Positions 7,119 through 16,345 of a stretch of 40,955 nucleotides of DNA are shown here, in pieces (the stretch's first letter is position 1; each line of letters opens with the position of its first letter). The notes below the pieces were generated by a model. It made no database searches. It saw only the letters and a program-made list of their open reading frames with translations, and was not told the DNA's origin. The DNA comes from an uncultured Verrucomicrobiota bacterium (GTDB lineage: Bacteria > Verrucomicrobiota > Verrucomicrobiia > Limisphaerales > UBA9464). A program made the position numbers and the translations under genes. The stretch lies in the NCBI GenBank assembly GCA_903880005.1, contig CAIRNV010000231.1:1-40955 (forward strand), read 5' to 3'.

Positions 7119-9791
7119 ATGAAAACGACGGGATTCGGCGCGGTCGCGCGGACTTGGGCGGCGGGAATGATGCTCTGGGTCGTGGTGGGCGATCCCGTCT
7201 TGGGTGCCATTCCCGGGCGGTTCCGTTTCAAGGAGCCATCCGAGACGGAGTACGAGGTGGTGGGCAACCTCGAGGCCCACGCGGCAGGCGGCGGGTTGGA
7301 ATGGGTGGAGGCGACGCGGCCCGGTCCGGGGGGGGGCCGAGTCATGCTGGGACGACGGATGGTGATTGGCGTGGCGCCCGGGATCGACGTGGGCGCGCTC
7401 ATGGTGGGGCGCGGGCTTGAAAAGGTGCGGGTGGGCCCTGGCCAACTGGAGATCTGGCAGGGGCAGGATGCGTTGTCGGTGGCCGGGGCGGCCATGGCGT
7501 TGGCCGGGGAACCCGGGGTCCGGGTCGCATGCCCCGTGATGCGAAGGGACTGGGTGTTGCAAACGCCCTATGCGTCGCGCCCGAAGGACCCGCTTTATCC
7601 AAGGCAATGGCATTTGGAGAATCGACTGGGCACGGGGCGTTCGCGGGGTCCGGACTTGAACGTGCGTGCCGCATGGCCGGTGGCCCGGGGCGCGGGCGTC
7701 GTGGTCGGGATCGCCGACAACGGCGTGGAGGTGGCTCACCCGGACTTGGTCGGACGAACGACCGGCCAGCCGCATTTCGACTTCGACGCATCGGAGGCCC
7801 GCGGGTTGGGGACGGCGCCGGGCGATCATGGCACGGCGGTCGCGGGCCTGGTGGCGGCGACCCCCGACAACAACCGAGGCGTCACGGGCGTGGCCCCGGC
7901 GGCGGGGTTGGCATCGATGGTGATCTTTGCGGACAATGGGGACGGGGGGGAATCCATCGTGCCCGACGATGCGTTGGCGGAGGTGTTCCGGTATCGGCCG
8001 GACGACGTGTGGGTGCAGAACCATAGCTGGGGGATTGGCGCGGCCCGGCAGGTGTTCCGGGATCCGCTCTCGGATGCGGCGATCGAGGAGGCGGTGACGG
8101 GGGGGCGGGGTGGACGAGGGACAGTCATCGTCCGGGCTGCGGGCAACGGGCGCGCGGAGCTGCTCAACTCCAACGACGATGGTTTTTCGTCGGACCCGAG
8201 GGTGATCAGCGTGGGCGCGGTGCGGATGGATGGCCGCGCGACGGCGTACAGCGAGCCCGGGGCGAACTTGCTGGTGGCGGCGCCCTCGGGTGACCCGCGG
8301 GCGGATGGGTCGGAGGACCTGACGTCGCCGAACCTGCCGACGACGGACCGGCGCGGGACGGCGGGCTACAACTGGGTGGTGGGCGACTCGGGCGACTACG
8401 GGAGCGGCGACTCGGGGTTCAACGGGACCTCGGCCTCGACGCCGCTGGTTTCGGGCGCGGTGGCGTTGGTCTTGTCGGCCAGGCCCCAGCTTTCGGTGCG
8501 GGACGTCCAGCAGTTGTTGGTCTTGTCGTCGAGGCATTGGGATTTGACGGACCCGGACATGGTGACGAACGCGGCGGGGCTTCGGGTGAGCCATAGCCTT
8601 GGGTTCGGTGTGCCCGACTGCGGGCTCGCGGTGGAGTTGGCACGCCGATGGGAGCCGCGTCCGCCGGCCCAGCGGGTGGTGGTCACGGCGCGGCCGGCGT
8701 CGTCGATCCCGGATGACACGTGCCGCCTGGTGATCGAGGGGACGCCGTTGCTGCCGTCCAACCTCCGGAGCATCCGGGTCCTCCCGGGCATGGGGGTGTT
8801 CCCGGACGCCGGCATGGCGTCGGCCCCGTTGCAATACGTGGGGCGTGGCAATACGAACCTCCCGGCGACGCTGGCGGGGCGGGTGGCGTTGATCGCGGAG
8901 GGGACGAACACGGAAGCCGACAAGGTGGCGCGCGCGGCGAGGGCGGGCGCGGTGGCGGCGGTGATCTTCCGCAATGCGGGCGACACGGAGATCGACGTGA
9001 TGCCGGGGACGTCATTGGTGCCGATCCCGGCGTTTCAAATGGCGCAGGCGACGGGCGAGACGTTGTCGCGCGTGCTGGGGACGCGGACGAACTACACGGC
9101 CCGGGTCACGTCGGCGGCGGCGACGGTGCGCTTCAACGTGGAGGCCGCGATGACGTGCGAGCACGTCGGGGTCCAGGTGAGGACGACGCACACGGCCCGC
9201 GGCGACCTTCGCATCACGCTGGTGTCGCCCTCGGGGACGAGGTCGGTCTTGCAAAACCTCAACGACGACGTCAACGCCGGGCCCAAGGATTGGATTTACT
9301 GGACGACGCACCACTTCTTCGAGCCGACGAAGGGTGAGTGGGTGCTGGAGGTGCGGGACCTGCGCGAGAACGACCTGGGGACGCTCACACTGGCGGAGTT
9401 GATGGTGGAGGGCGTGCCCGTGACGGACGAGGACGGGGATGGCATGGACGACGGATGGGAGCGGCGCTGGTTTGGGGGGCTGGACCGCGGGCCCCGGCAA
9501 GACCCGGGCCAGCATGGGTTGCAGTTGGTGCGGGAGCAGTGTTTGGCGGGCGACCCGATGGCCCCCGGGCATCCCTTCCCGAGGACCCTCCAGCTCCTCG
9601 ACAACGCCTTCGTTCGCGTGACGTTTCCCACGGTCATTGGGTGGGGCTACCGGCTGGAGTTTTCCAACGAGCTGGGCGGGGCGTCCGCCGTGCAAACCAA
9701 TAGCCCGGGTCGCGTGGGCGAGGTGGAGTTGATGGTGCCCTACGAGGCCCGGGACGAACGGTGGTACAAGGTGATTCCAACGCCGCCGTGA
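7119..9791 (+). CDS. Secreted kexin-like subtilase (S8) with PA and P domains
   Basis: The protein has 890 residues from the ATG at 7119, chosen because the next 30 residues form a good signal peptide ending near V-L-G-A. The catalytic domain has D200 (VGIADNGVEVAHPDL), H237 (DHGTAVAG), oxyanion N301 (NHSWG) and S438 (NGTSASTP). A protease-associated (PA) like region follows at about 550-665, then a P/Homo-B domain at about 670-766 (VQVRTTHTARGDLRITLVSPSGT), the mark of the kexin/furin branch. SSIPDDTCRL near 529 resembles the usual start of a P domain, so the PA segment may be inserted into it. A DEDGDGMDDGWE calcium-type loop begins near 770 and precedes a C-terminal tail. It is probably an exported, calcium-dependent endoprotease; its target is unknown. 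Confidence 0.9.
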   Translation: MKTTGFGAVARTWAAGMMLWVVVGDPVLGAIPGRFRFKEPSETEYEVVGNLEAHAAGGGLEWVEATRPGPGGGRVMLGRRMVIGVAPGIDVGALMVGRGLEKVRVGPGQLEIWQGQDALSVAGAAMALAGEPGVRVACPVMRRDWVLQTPYASRPKDPLYPRQWHLENRLGTGRSRGPDLNVRAAWPVARGAGVVVGIADNGVEVAHPDLVGRTTGQPHFDFDASEARGLGTAPGDHGTAVAGLVAATPDNNRGVTGVAPAAGLASMVIFADNGDGGESIVPDDALAEVFRYRPDDVWVQNHSWGIGAARQVFRDPLSDAAIEEAVTGGRGGRGTVIVRAAGNGRAELLNSNDDGFSSDPRVISVGAVRMDGRATAYSEPGANLLVAAPSGDPRADGSEDLTSPNLPTTDRRGTAGYNWVVGDSGDYGSGDSGFNGTSASTPLVSGAVALVLSARPQLSVRDVQQLLVLSSRHWDLTDPDMVTNAAGLRVSHSLGFGVPDCGLAVELARRWEPRPPAQRVVVTARPASSIPDDTCRLVIEGTPLLPSNLRSIRVLPGMGVFPDAGMASAPLQYVGRGNTNLPATLAGRVALIAEGTNTEADKVARAARAGAVAAVIFRNAGDTEIDVMPGTSLVPIPAFQMAQATGETLSRVLGTRTNYTARVTSAAATVRFNVEAAMTCEHVGVQVRTTHTARGDLRITLVSPSGTRSVLQNLNDDVNAGPKDWIYWTTHHFFEPTKGEWVLEVRDLRENDLGTLTLAELMVEGVPVTDEDGDGMDDGWERRWFGGLDRGPRQDPGQHGLQLVREQCLAGDPMAPGHPFPRTLQLLDNAFVRVTFPTVIGWGYRLEFSNELGGASAVQTNSPGRVGEVELMVPYEARDERWYKVIPTPP

Positions 9792-9841
9792 TCCCGCGGG
9801 CTTTTCCTCCCCGGGCGGTGTGTGGTTGGATGCGAGGCGAG

Positions 9842-10783
9842 ATGCACAAGACGGCGTTGTTGTTTGCGGGGCAGGGGGCGCAGGTGGTGGGCATGGGGCG
9901 CGATCTTGCGGAGGGATTTCCCACGGCGGCGGCGTTGTTTCGCCGGGCCGACGAGGCGTTGGGGCACGGGTTGTCGGAGGTGTGCTTCCACGGGCCCGAG
10001 GCGGAACTCACCCGGACGCAGAACGCGCAGCCGGGCATTTACCTGGCGAGCTGGGTCGCGCTGGAATTGTTGCGGGAGGCGGTGCCGGGCCTGGCGTTCG
10101 AGGCGACGGCTGGGTTGTCCCTGGGCGAGTTCACGGCGTTGGCGGCCGCCGGCGCGATGAGCTTCGAGGAGGGGCTTCGGGTGGTCCGGTTGCGCGGGCG
10201 CTTCATGCAGGAGGCCTGCGACGCGACCCGCGGCTCGATGGCGGCGGTCATTGGATTGGACGAGGGCCCCACCCGCGAGGTGTGCGCGGAGGCCGGAGTG
10301 ACCTTGGCGAACCTGAATTGCCCGGGGCAGATCGTGATCTCGGGCGACGCGGAGCGCATCCCGTTGGCGGTGGAACGGGCGAAGGCGAAGGGCGCACGCA
10401 AGGCCATCCCGTTGCCGGTCGCGGGGGCCTATCACTCCCCGTTGATGGCGTCGGCCCAACCCAAGCTGGCGGAGGCGCTGGCCACGGTGACATGGCGGGA
10501 GCCCCGGGTGCCCGTGGTGAGCAACGTGACGGCGCGACCCCACGGCGACGCATCATCGATCCCCGGCGTGTTGGTGGACCAGGTGACGTCGTCCGTCCGC
10601 TGGGAGGAGTCGATGCGTTGGTTGCTGGGGCAGGGCTTCACCCGGTTCATCGAGCTGGGCCCCGGGGCGGCCTTGGCGGGATTCATGAAGCGCATCGACA
10701 AGTCCGCCCTCGTGCTGAACGTGTCCGATGCCGCGTCGCTGGCCGCGACGGTGGCCGCGTTGAAGGAGTCGGGGCAGGGGTAG
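9842..10783 (+). CDS. fabD: Malonyl-CoA:ACP transacylase
   Basis: The protein has 313 residues, typical for FabD, which moves malonyl from CoA to acyl carrier protein in cytosolic fatty-acid synthesis. Visible features are LLFAGQGAQVVGMG at the N-terminus, the nucleophile S93 in GLSLGEF, R118 in RLRGRFMQ (malonyl carboxylate binding) and H198 in GAYHSPLM. The ATG at 9842 is chosen because it has GAGGCGAG just upstream and matches family starts; an in-frame ATG at 9830 adds four residues. No other fab genes or acpP are in this window, which is unusual since fabD often sits with fabH/fabG/acpP. Confidence 0.95.
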   Translation: MHKTALLFAGQGAQVVGMGRDLAEGFPTAAALFRRADEALGHGLSEVCFHGPEAELTRTQNAQPGIYLASWVALELLREAVPGLAFEATAGLSLGEFTALAAAGAMSFEEGLRVVRLRGRFMQEACDATRGSMAAVIGLDEGPTREVCAEAGVTLANLNCPGQIVISGDAERIPLAVERAKAKGARKAIPLPVAGAYHSPLMASAQPKLAEALATVTWREPRVPVVSNVTARPHGDASSIPGVLVDQVTSSVRWEESMRWLLGQGFTRFIELGPGAALAGFMKRIDKSALVLNVSDAASLAATVAALKESGQG

Positions 10784-10839
10784 TTCGGGCGCCGCCGGGC
10801 CGCCGGCCCGTTGCCGGCCTCAAGGACAAGGGTGCATCG

Positions 10840-12339
10840 ATGACAACACGCACGTACCTGGGCATCGACATCGGGGCCGAGAGCGGCCGTGTGGTGGCGG
10901 GGCGCTGGCAAGGCGGACGCTTGCGGCTGGAGGTGGTGCATCGGTTTGCCAATGGCCCGGTGACGCTGGCGGGGACGTTGCGATGGGATTTGCCGCGGCT
11001 GTGGGAAGGCGTTCTCGAAGGGTTGCGTCGCGCGTCGGCCCCGGGGCCGGTGGCGTCCGTGGGCGTGGACACGTGGGCGCTGGACTATGTGCTCGTTGGG
11101 CGGGACGGCGACATGCTGGAGCCGGCGTACTGTTACCGGGATGCGCGGACGCGTGGGATGGTGGGGGAACTGGAGCGCCGGGTGGGCCGCGCCCGCGTCT
11201 TCGACGCCACGGGGATCCAGTTCATGGAGATCAACACGCTCTGCCAATGGATGGCCCACGCGCGCGACGGCGGCCGCGCCCTGGAGCGGGCCGACGCCAT
11301 GTTCATGGTGCCGGATTGGCTGAATTGGAAGCTGAGCGGGGAGCGGAGCTGCGAGTTCACCAATGCCACGACCACGCAATTCCTGGATCCAAGGCGGCGG
11401 GACTGGGCGCGGGACTTGATGGACGACTTGGGCTTGCCCACGCAGGGGTTGCTGCCGTTGAGCCCGCCTGGCACGCGGTTGGGAGGCGTCCAGGCGTCGG
11501 TCGCGTCCGTCACGGGCCTGGGCGGCGTGCCGGTGGTCCTGCCCGCCACGCATGACACGGGCTCGGCGGTCGTGGGCGTGCCGACGGATCTCACCGGGAA
11601 GCCGGGCTGGGCCTACATCAGCTCGGGCACGTGGTCGTTGGTGGGGATTGAACGGGCCATGCCGCTACTGGGGGCCGAGGCCTTGGCGGCGAACATCACG
11701 AATGAGGGCGGGCACGATGGGACGTGGCGGGTCTTGAAGAACGTCATGGGCCTGTGGTTGGTCCAACGCTGCCGCGCGTCGCTCGCACACAACGGCACGC
11801 CGCCGTCCTACGACGAGCTGGTGGCCGCCGCCCGGGAGGCCACTCCCTGGCGCAGCCTCGTGGATCCCGATGACCCGGCCTTCCTCATGCCGGACGACAT
11901 GGCGGTGGCGATTCGCGAGGCGTGTCGGCGGTCGGGCCAGCCGATCCCGGGCACGGCGGGCGAGCTGATCCGGTGTTGCCTGGACAGCCTCGCGTTGAAG
12001 TACGCGCGGACCTTGTCGGAGTTGGAGCGCCTCCAAGGACATCCCCTCCAGGTCGTGCACGTGGTCGGGGGCGGCTCGCGCAACGCCTTGCTGAACCAAC
12101 TGACGGCCGATGCCTCGGGCTGCCGGGTCGTTGCCGGGCCGACGGAGGCCACGGTCCTGGGCAACATCCTGGTCCAGATGGAGGCCGATGGGATGGCGCG
12201 GGGGATGGAGGCGCTTCGCGAGGTGGGGGCCGCCGTCGAGCCGTTGGGGGTGCACGAGGTGGACCCGTTCGGCCGCGAGGCGGCGCTTGAGGCGGCGGCG
12301 CGATGGGCCGCCTTGTGTGGTCGAGGGTTTCTTGGTTGA
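10840..12339 (+). CDS. rhaB: FGGY carbohydrate kinase, rhamnulokinase-like
   Basis: The protein has 499 residues, the usual FGGY kinase length. The N-terminal phosphate-1 motif GIDIGAESGRVVAG resembles RhaB (D-x-G-A-x-S-G-R). VDTWALDYVL, the PDWLNWKLSG segment, the ATHDTGSAV segment and the C-terminal ATP-binding VVGGGSRNALLNQ and GPTEATVLGN stretches also fit rhamnulokinase. It would phosphorylate L-rhamnulose at O-1. No rhaA or rhaD is nearby, so another ketose substrate is possible. The start is the ATG preceded by AAGGACAAGG; the longer open frame back to 9820 runs over fabD and is a shadow. It follows fabD by 56 bases. Confidence 0.82.
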   Translation: MTTRTYLGIDIGAESGRVVAGRWQGGRLRLEVVHRFANGPVTLAGTLRWDLPRLWEGVLEGLRRASAPGPVASVGVDTWALDYVLVGRDGDMLEPAYCYRDARTRGMVGELERRVGRARVFDATGIQFMEINTLCQWMAHARDGGRALERADAMFMVPDWLNWKLSGERSCEFTNATTTQFLDPRRRDWARDLMDDLGLPTQGLLPLSPPGTRLGGVQASVASVTGLGGVPVVLPATHDTGSAVVGVPTDLTGKPGWAYISSGTWSLVGIERAMPLLGAEALAANITNEGGHDGTWRVLKNVMGLWLVQRCRASLAHNGTPPSYDELVAAAREATPWRSLVDPDDPAFLMPDDMAVAIREACRRSGQPIPGTAGELIRCCLDSLALKYARTLSELERLQGHPLQVVHVVGGGSRNALLNQLTADASGCRVVAGPTEATVLGNILVQMEADGMARGMEALREVGAAVEPLGVHEVDPFGREAALEAAARWAALCGRGFLG

Positions 12340-12378
12340 GTCGCACGGCTGCGGGCGGGGACAACCGTCCCGCAACAG

Positions 12379-13704
12379 ATGACGCGCATGAAGATTCGAC
12401 GCTCGACGACGCAATGGGGGCTGGCCTTGGCGTTGGCCTCCGCATGGGCTGTTGCCCATGCCGGGAACTGGCCGCAATGGCGAGGCCCCAACCTCAACGG
12501 TTCCGCACCCGCCAAGGACCTTCCCGCCGCGCTCGGCCCCGGGGAGGTTCGATGGAAGTTCCCCGTGCCCGGCCGCGCGGGGGCCACGCCCATCATCTGG
12601 AACGACCACGTGTTCGTGAACTCGCCGGATGAGTCCGGCAACCTCGTGCTGATCGCGCTGGACCGCGCGAATGGGAAGGAGCGGTGGCGACGGACGGTGG
12701 GGGTGGGCGACAAGGAGAAGGGGCGCAACAACATGGCCGCGCCGTCGCCGGTGACGGATGGCAAGCAGGTGATCACCTTGTTTGGGACCGGCGACCTGGC
12801 GGCGTTCGACATGGAGGGCAACCCGCTGTGGAAGCGCAGCCTCGCGAAGGACTTCGGGCGTTTCTCGGTCATGTGGATCTACGGCTCGTCGCCCTTGCTG
12901 CACGAGGACCGCTTGTACTTGCAGGTGCTCCAGCGCTCGCCCATGCCGGCCGACTACCCCCTCTTCGACGGGAAGCCGGAGCGCGAGTCGTTCCTCCTGT
13001 GCCTCGACCCGGCCACGGGCAAGGACTTGTGGCGGCACGTGCGCAAGACGGACTCGACCCTGGAAAGCCAGGAATCCTATGCCACGCCCCTGCCGGTCCG
13101 CATGAAGGACGGGTCCACGCAGCTCGTGATCGTGGGCGGCGACCATGTCTCCGGGCATGCGTTGGAGGGCGGGGCCGAGGTCTGGCGGGCGCGCCTCTAC
13201 GACAAGCGCGACGACTGGTATCGCATCGTGACGTCGCCCGTCGCCCATGACGGTTTGGTGTATGCGTGCGGACCCAAGGGCCAGCCCGTCGTGGCCTTCC
13301 GCGGCGACGGCCAAGGCAACGTCACCAGCTCGCACGTGGCCTGGAAGTTCACCGAGAACCCCACCGACTGGAGCACGCCGCTCGTCATGGACGGCAAGAT
13401 GTTCGTCCTCGACGGGGGCAAGAAGGTGTTGTCGCGCATTGATCCCAAGACGGGCGCGAAGGTGTGGTCCGGCAAGCTGCCAACGCGCGAGGTGATCTGG
13501 GGATCGCCCACGGGCGCGGACGGCAAGATCTACGTCCACTCGGAGGAGGGGACGGTGGTGGTGGTGGACGCGGGCGACGCGTTCCAGGTGCTGGGCAGCG
13601 TCACGTTCGAGGGCGAGGGCCCGTGCCGCGGCAGCGTGGCGGTGGCCCATGACCAGGTCTTCGTGCGAACCGCCAAGAACCTGTATTGCTTCGGGAAACC
13701 TTGA
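12379..13704 (+). CDS. Exported PQQ-binding-like beta-propeller protein
   Basis: The protein has 441 residues. A signal peptide of about 28 residues ends in A-H-A before GNWPQWRGPNLNG, the characteristic opening of PQQ_2/outer-membrane-assembly-like propellers common in Planctomycetes and Verrucomicrobia. Repeated blade motifs of the form A-L-D-x-x-x-G-x-x-x-W-x are visible (ALDRANGKERWR, CLDPATGKDLWR, RIDPKTGAKVWS). No haem-binding or dehydrogenase-specific catalytic residues stand out, so a scaffold or sugar-associated role is as likely as an enzymatic one. An ATG three codons later (12388) is an alternative start. Confidence 0.87.
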   Translation: MTRMKIRRSTTQWGLALALASAWAVAHAGNWPQWRGPNLNGSAPAKDLPAALGPGEVRWKFPVPGRAGATPIIWNDHVFVNSPDESGNLVLIALDRANGKERWRRTVGVGDKEKGRNNMAAPSPVTDGKQVITLFGTGDLAAFDMEGNPLWKRSLAKDFGRFSVMWIYGSSPLLHEDRLYLQVLQRSPMPADYPLFDGKPERESFLLCLDPATGKDLWRHVRKTDSTLESQESYATPLPVRMKDGSTQLVIVGGDHVSGHALEGGAEVWRARLYDKRDDWYRIVTSPVAHDGLVYACGPKGQPVVAFRGDGQGNVTSSHVAWKFTENPTDWSTPLVMDGKMFVLDGGKKVLSRIDPKTGAKVWSGKLPTREVIWGSPTGADGKIYVHSEEGTVVVVDAGDAFQVLGSVTFEGEGPCRGSVAVAHDQVFVRTAKNLYCFGKP

Positions 13705-13733
13705 GGGCGGCTCGTCGGTCGTATTGAAGGAAG

Positions 13734-13760
13734 GCCGGCCATGCTGGGCCGGCGTTGCTT
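13734..13760 (+). terminator. Possible terminator hairpin after the PQQ-propeller gene
   Basis: GCCGGCC (13734-13740) and GGCCGGC (13747-13753) form a perfect 7-bp stem with a 6-base loop, followed by GTTGCTT rather than a clean T-run. It sits between the PQQ gene stop and the start of the next operon and would separate the two units. The weak T-tract lowers confidence. Confidence 0.4.
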
Positions 13761-13769
13761 CCCCGCCGC

Positions 13770-15020
13770 ATGTTGAAGCACCCCTTCCATCGTTGGTTGT
13801 TCCGGCATCGCGGAGACGTCCGCCGCTGGATGGCATGCCGTCTCCATGACGCGTCGTGGTGGGCCGTCTTGGTGTGGATGGCTGTCGGGTCGGCATCAGC
13901 CGCGCCCGCCGTCGCGCTGCGCGAGCTGGCACCGGGCGTGGGCTACACCAACGAGGTGCTGGAACGCGGCCCTTGGTCGATCCATGTCGTGCGCGTCGCC
14001 CGTGACGTGCCCGGCGTGCAGGTGGTCTCGGTTCATGCCGAGGGCGGGGCGTTGGGGTTGGCCACGGTTAGCGAGCAGGTTGATTCGATCCCGCCGTCGG
14101 TTGGCGTGCCCTTGGCCGCCGTGAATGGCGACTTCTACCAGCGCGACCGATTCTTCGCGGGGGACCCGCGCGGCTTGCAGGTGATGCAGGGGGAGTTGAC
14201 CTCGGTGCCCCAGCCCCGGGGCGGGGTCGCGTTTTGGATCGATGCGCAGGGGTTGCCCCACGCGGGCCATGTGCAGCCCGCCCTGACCGTGACGTGGGCC
14301 GACGGTTTCTCCGCGCCGTTTGGTTTGAACGAGGAACGCCCGTTGGATGGCTTGGTGCTCTACACCGCTGCCGTGCGCGGCCACCTGCGCAACATGGGCG
14401 GGCGCGAATGGGTGCTGTCACCCACCCAAGGCCCGACGACGCCCTTGGTGGCGACGCCGGGGGCCGACCTTTCGCTTCGGGTGAACGAGGTCCGGACGTC
14501 CGGTGGCGGCACGGTTCCCACGAACCGTTGGGTGTTGTCGGCAGGCCCCATGTGGTTGCGTCGCAACCCGGCGGGATCCAACACGCTGGAGGGCGCGACC
14601 CTTCGGGTTCGCCTGCAAACACTCCCGGCCCTGGACGGGGCGCGGCATGCGATCGGCGGCGGGCCCATCTTGGTTTCAGGGGGCCGTGCCCAGAAGATCG
14701 TCCCGCTGCGCTCGGACTCGTATGAGTTCAGCTCGATGACCCAACGGCATCCCCGCAGCGCCTTTGGCTGGAATGCGACGCATTGGTTGTTGTTCCAGGT
14801 GGACGGGCGCCAGCCGGGCTTGTCCGTGGGCATGACCTTGGAGGAGCTGGGGGCGACGATGGCTCGATGGGGATGCGAGGAGGGCATGAACCTCGACGGC
14901 GGTGGTTCGTCCTCCATCTGGGCCGTGGGACGCACCCGAAACAGCCCGTGTGAGGGCCGCGAACGCGACGTGGCGAATGCGTTGGTGGTCGTGCGGGCGA
15001 AGGCGGGGGCGAGCAAGTGA
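13770..15020 (+). CDS. Exported phosphodiester glycosidase (NAGPA/DUF2233 domain), copy 1
   Basis: The protein has 416 residues from the ATG at 13770; a second ATG at 13830 (MACRLHDASWW) would put the hydrophobic signal segment (about residues 29-45, ending SASAAPA) at a more normal distance. The family signature is clear: AAVNGDFYQ (N119-G-D-F-Y), VDGRQPGLSVGMTLEEL near residue 343, and MNLDGGGSSS near residue 374. NAGPA domains hydrolyse sugar phosphodiesters; the human member removes GlcNAc from mannose-6-phosphate, and bacterial members are mostly uncharacterised exported proteins. It is the first gene of a seven-gene overlapping unit; its TGA overlaps the next GTG. Confidence 0.9.
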   Translation: MLKHPFHRWLFRHRGDVRRWMACRLHDASWWAVLVWMAVGSASAAPAVALRELAPGVGYTNEVLERGPWSIHVVRVARDVPGVQVVSVHAEGGALGLATVSEQVDSIPPSVGVPLAAVNGDFYQRDRFFAGDPRGLQVMQGELTSVPQPRGGVAFWIDAQGLPHAGHVQPALTVTWADGFSAPFGLNEERPLDGLVLYTAAVRGHLRNMGGREWVLSPTQGPTTPLVATPGADLSLRVNEVRTSGGGTVPTNRWVLSAGPMWLRRNPAGSNTLEGATLRVRLQTLPALDGARHAIGGGPILVSGGRAQKIVPLRSDSYEFSSMTQRHPRSAFGWNATHWLLFQVDGRQPGLSVGMTLEELGATMARWGCEEGMNLDGGGSSSIWAVGRTRNSPCEGRERDVANALVVVRAKAGASK

Positions 15021-16345
15021 ACCGATCCCTCAACATGGCCCGTGCACAGCTTCTTCGATGTGGCATGACGCGCAGCGGGCATCCATCACCCAGCACGATC
15101 TGGCGTGCTGGGTGTTTCCCCACGAGTGCCTCCGGCCTTCTGGACCGTTCCTGGGCGTTCACCGGCTTCGGTGCCTGGTGGGCGATGCTTTTTGCGTGCG
15201 CGGCGACCCTGCTCCATGCGCAGCGGCCGGCCGGCCCCGGGGCCTCCGCTGCGGCGGACCGGGGCTTTGCCTACTCCACCGACCGTCGCCCGGATCCCGA
15301 GTGGTCCGTCCACGTGGTGCGCATCGACCGGCAACGCGCGGACTTGGCCTTGGCGACGACCCTGGGCGGCGGTGATCGCATCGGGTTGAGGACGGTGTCG
15401 GAGCAGGTCGCGGCGTTCCCGGCGGGCGACGGGACGCCCTTGGCGGCGGTGAACGGCGACTTCTACATGACGGAGGAGGCGTATCGCGGCGACCCCCGCG
15501 ACGTCCATGTGCGCAAGGGTGAGTTGCTGAGCGCGCCCGCGGGGCACGCCTGCTTCTGGATCGATGCCCGCGGCGAGCCACGTTCGACCAACATCACCTC
15601 GCGTCTCCAGGTGTTCTGGCCCGATGGCAAGTCCTCCCCCATGGGTTTGAACCAGATGCGCGAGGCGGACACCGTCGTCCTGTATTCGGCGGTCACGGGT
15701 TCGTCCACGCGGACCGACGGCGGGACCGAGTGCATCCTGGAGCGCGTGGGCGAGAAGCCGTGGTTGCCGATACGCCCGGGCGTCCTGCTGGAGGCGCGTG
15801 TGGCCGAGGTCAGGAGGTCGGGCGACTCGCCAATCCCGGCCGACCGCCTCGTGTTGTCCGTGGGGCCCAGGTTGGCGGAGCGCGGTCGTGGGCTCGCGCC
15901 CGGCCAGGTGGTTCGACTCGCCTTCGACACGTTCCCGGACCTCAAGGGCGTGCAACTCGCCCTGGGTGGAGGCCCCACGCTCGTCCGCGGCCGCAAGCCG
16001 ATGACGTGGTCGGGATTCCAGGTGCGTCATCCGCGCACGGCCATGGGCTGGAACTCGAACACGCTGTTCCTCGTGGTCGTGGACGGGAGGCAGCCGGGGT
16101 TGTCGGTGGGCATGACCTTCCCTGAGTTGGCGGGGTACATGGCCGGGCTCGGTTGCGATGAGGCGGTCAACCTCGACGGGGGTGGTTCGGCCTCGATGTG
16201 GGTGTTGGGACAAGTCGTCAGCAGCCCCTCCGAGGGACGCGAACGCCCCGGGGCGAATGCGCTGGTCTTGGTGCGTCGTCCCACGGTTGCGCCGTCGGAG
16301 GGAGCCCAACGCACGCCGGACGCACCCGCCTCGCCACGGCCATGA
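15017..16345 (+). CDS. Exported phosphodiester glycosidase (NAGPA/DUF2233 domain), copy 2
   Basis: The protein has 442 residues from the GTG in a GTGA overlap with the previous stop; in-frame ATGs at 15035, 15065 and 15185 are alternatives, because the hydrophobic signal core (WWAMLFACAATLL) lies 50-65 residues in. It shares motifs with copy 1: AAVNGDFYMTEEAYRGDPRDV, VDGRQPGLSVGMTFPEL, VNLDGGGSASM and a closing E-G-R-E-R-P-G-A-N-A-L-V. The close likeness of the two neighbours, with shared order and spacing of motifs, suggests tandem duplication and divergence. The catalytic role is inferred from the family. Its stop overlaps the ATG of the CotH gene. Confidence 0.9.
   Translation: MNRSLNMARAQLLRCGMTRSGHPSPSTIWRAGCFPTSASGLLDRSWAFTGFGAWWAMLFACAATLLHAQRPAGPGASAAADRGFAYSTDRRPDPEWSVHVVRIDRQRADLALATTLGGGDRIGLRTVSEQVAAFPAGDGTPLAAVNGDFYMTEEAYRGDPRDVHVRKGELLSAPAGHACFWIDARGEPRSTNITSRLQVFWPDGKSSPMGLNQMREADTVVLYSAVTGSSTRTDGGTECILERVGEKPWLPIRPGVLLEARVAEVRRSGDSPIPADRLVLSVGPRLAERGRGLAPGQVVRLAFDTFPDLKGVQLALGGGPTLVRGRKPMTWSGFQVRHPRTAMGWNSNTLFLVVVDGRQPGLSVGMTFPELAGYMAGLGCDEAVNLDGGGSASMWVLGQVVSSPSEGRERPGANALVLVRRPTVAPSEGAQRTPDAPASPRP

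Noticed and set aside
9820-10839. N-terminal extension of the rhamnulokinase frame over fabD
   Set aside because: The extension overlaps the whole of fabD in another frame and has no protein character. The FGGY N-terminus begins at 10840.
11665-13932. Long minus-strand open frame opposite the kinase and PQQ genes
   Set aside because: No recognisable domain, and both opposite genes are well supported; a shadow frame.
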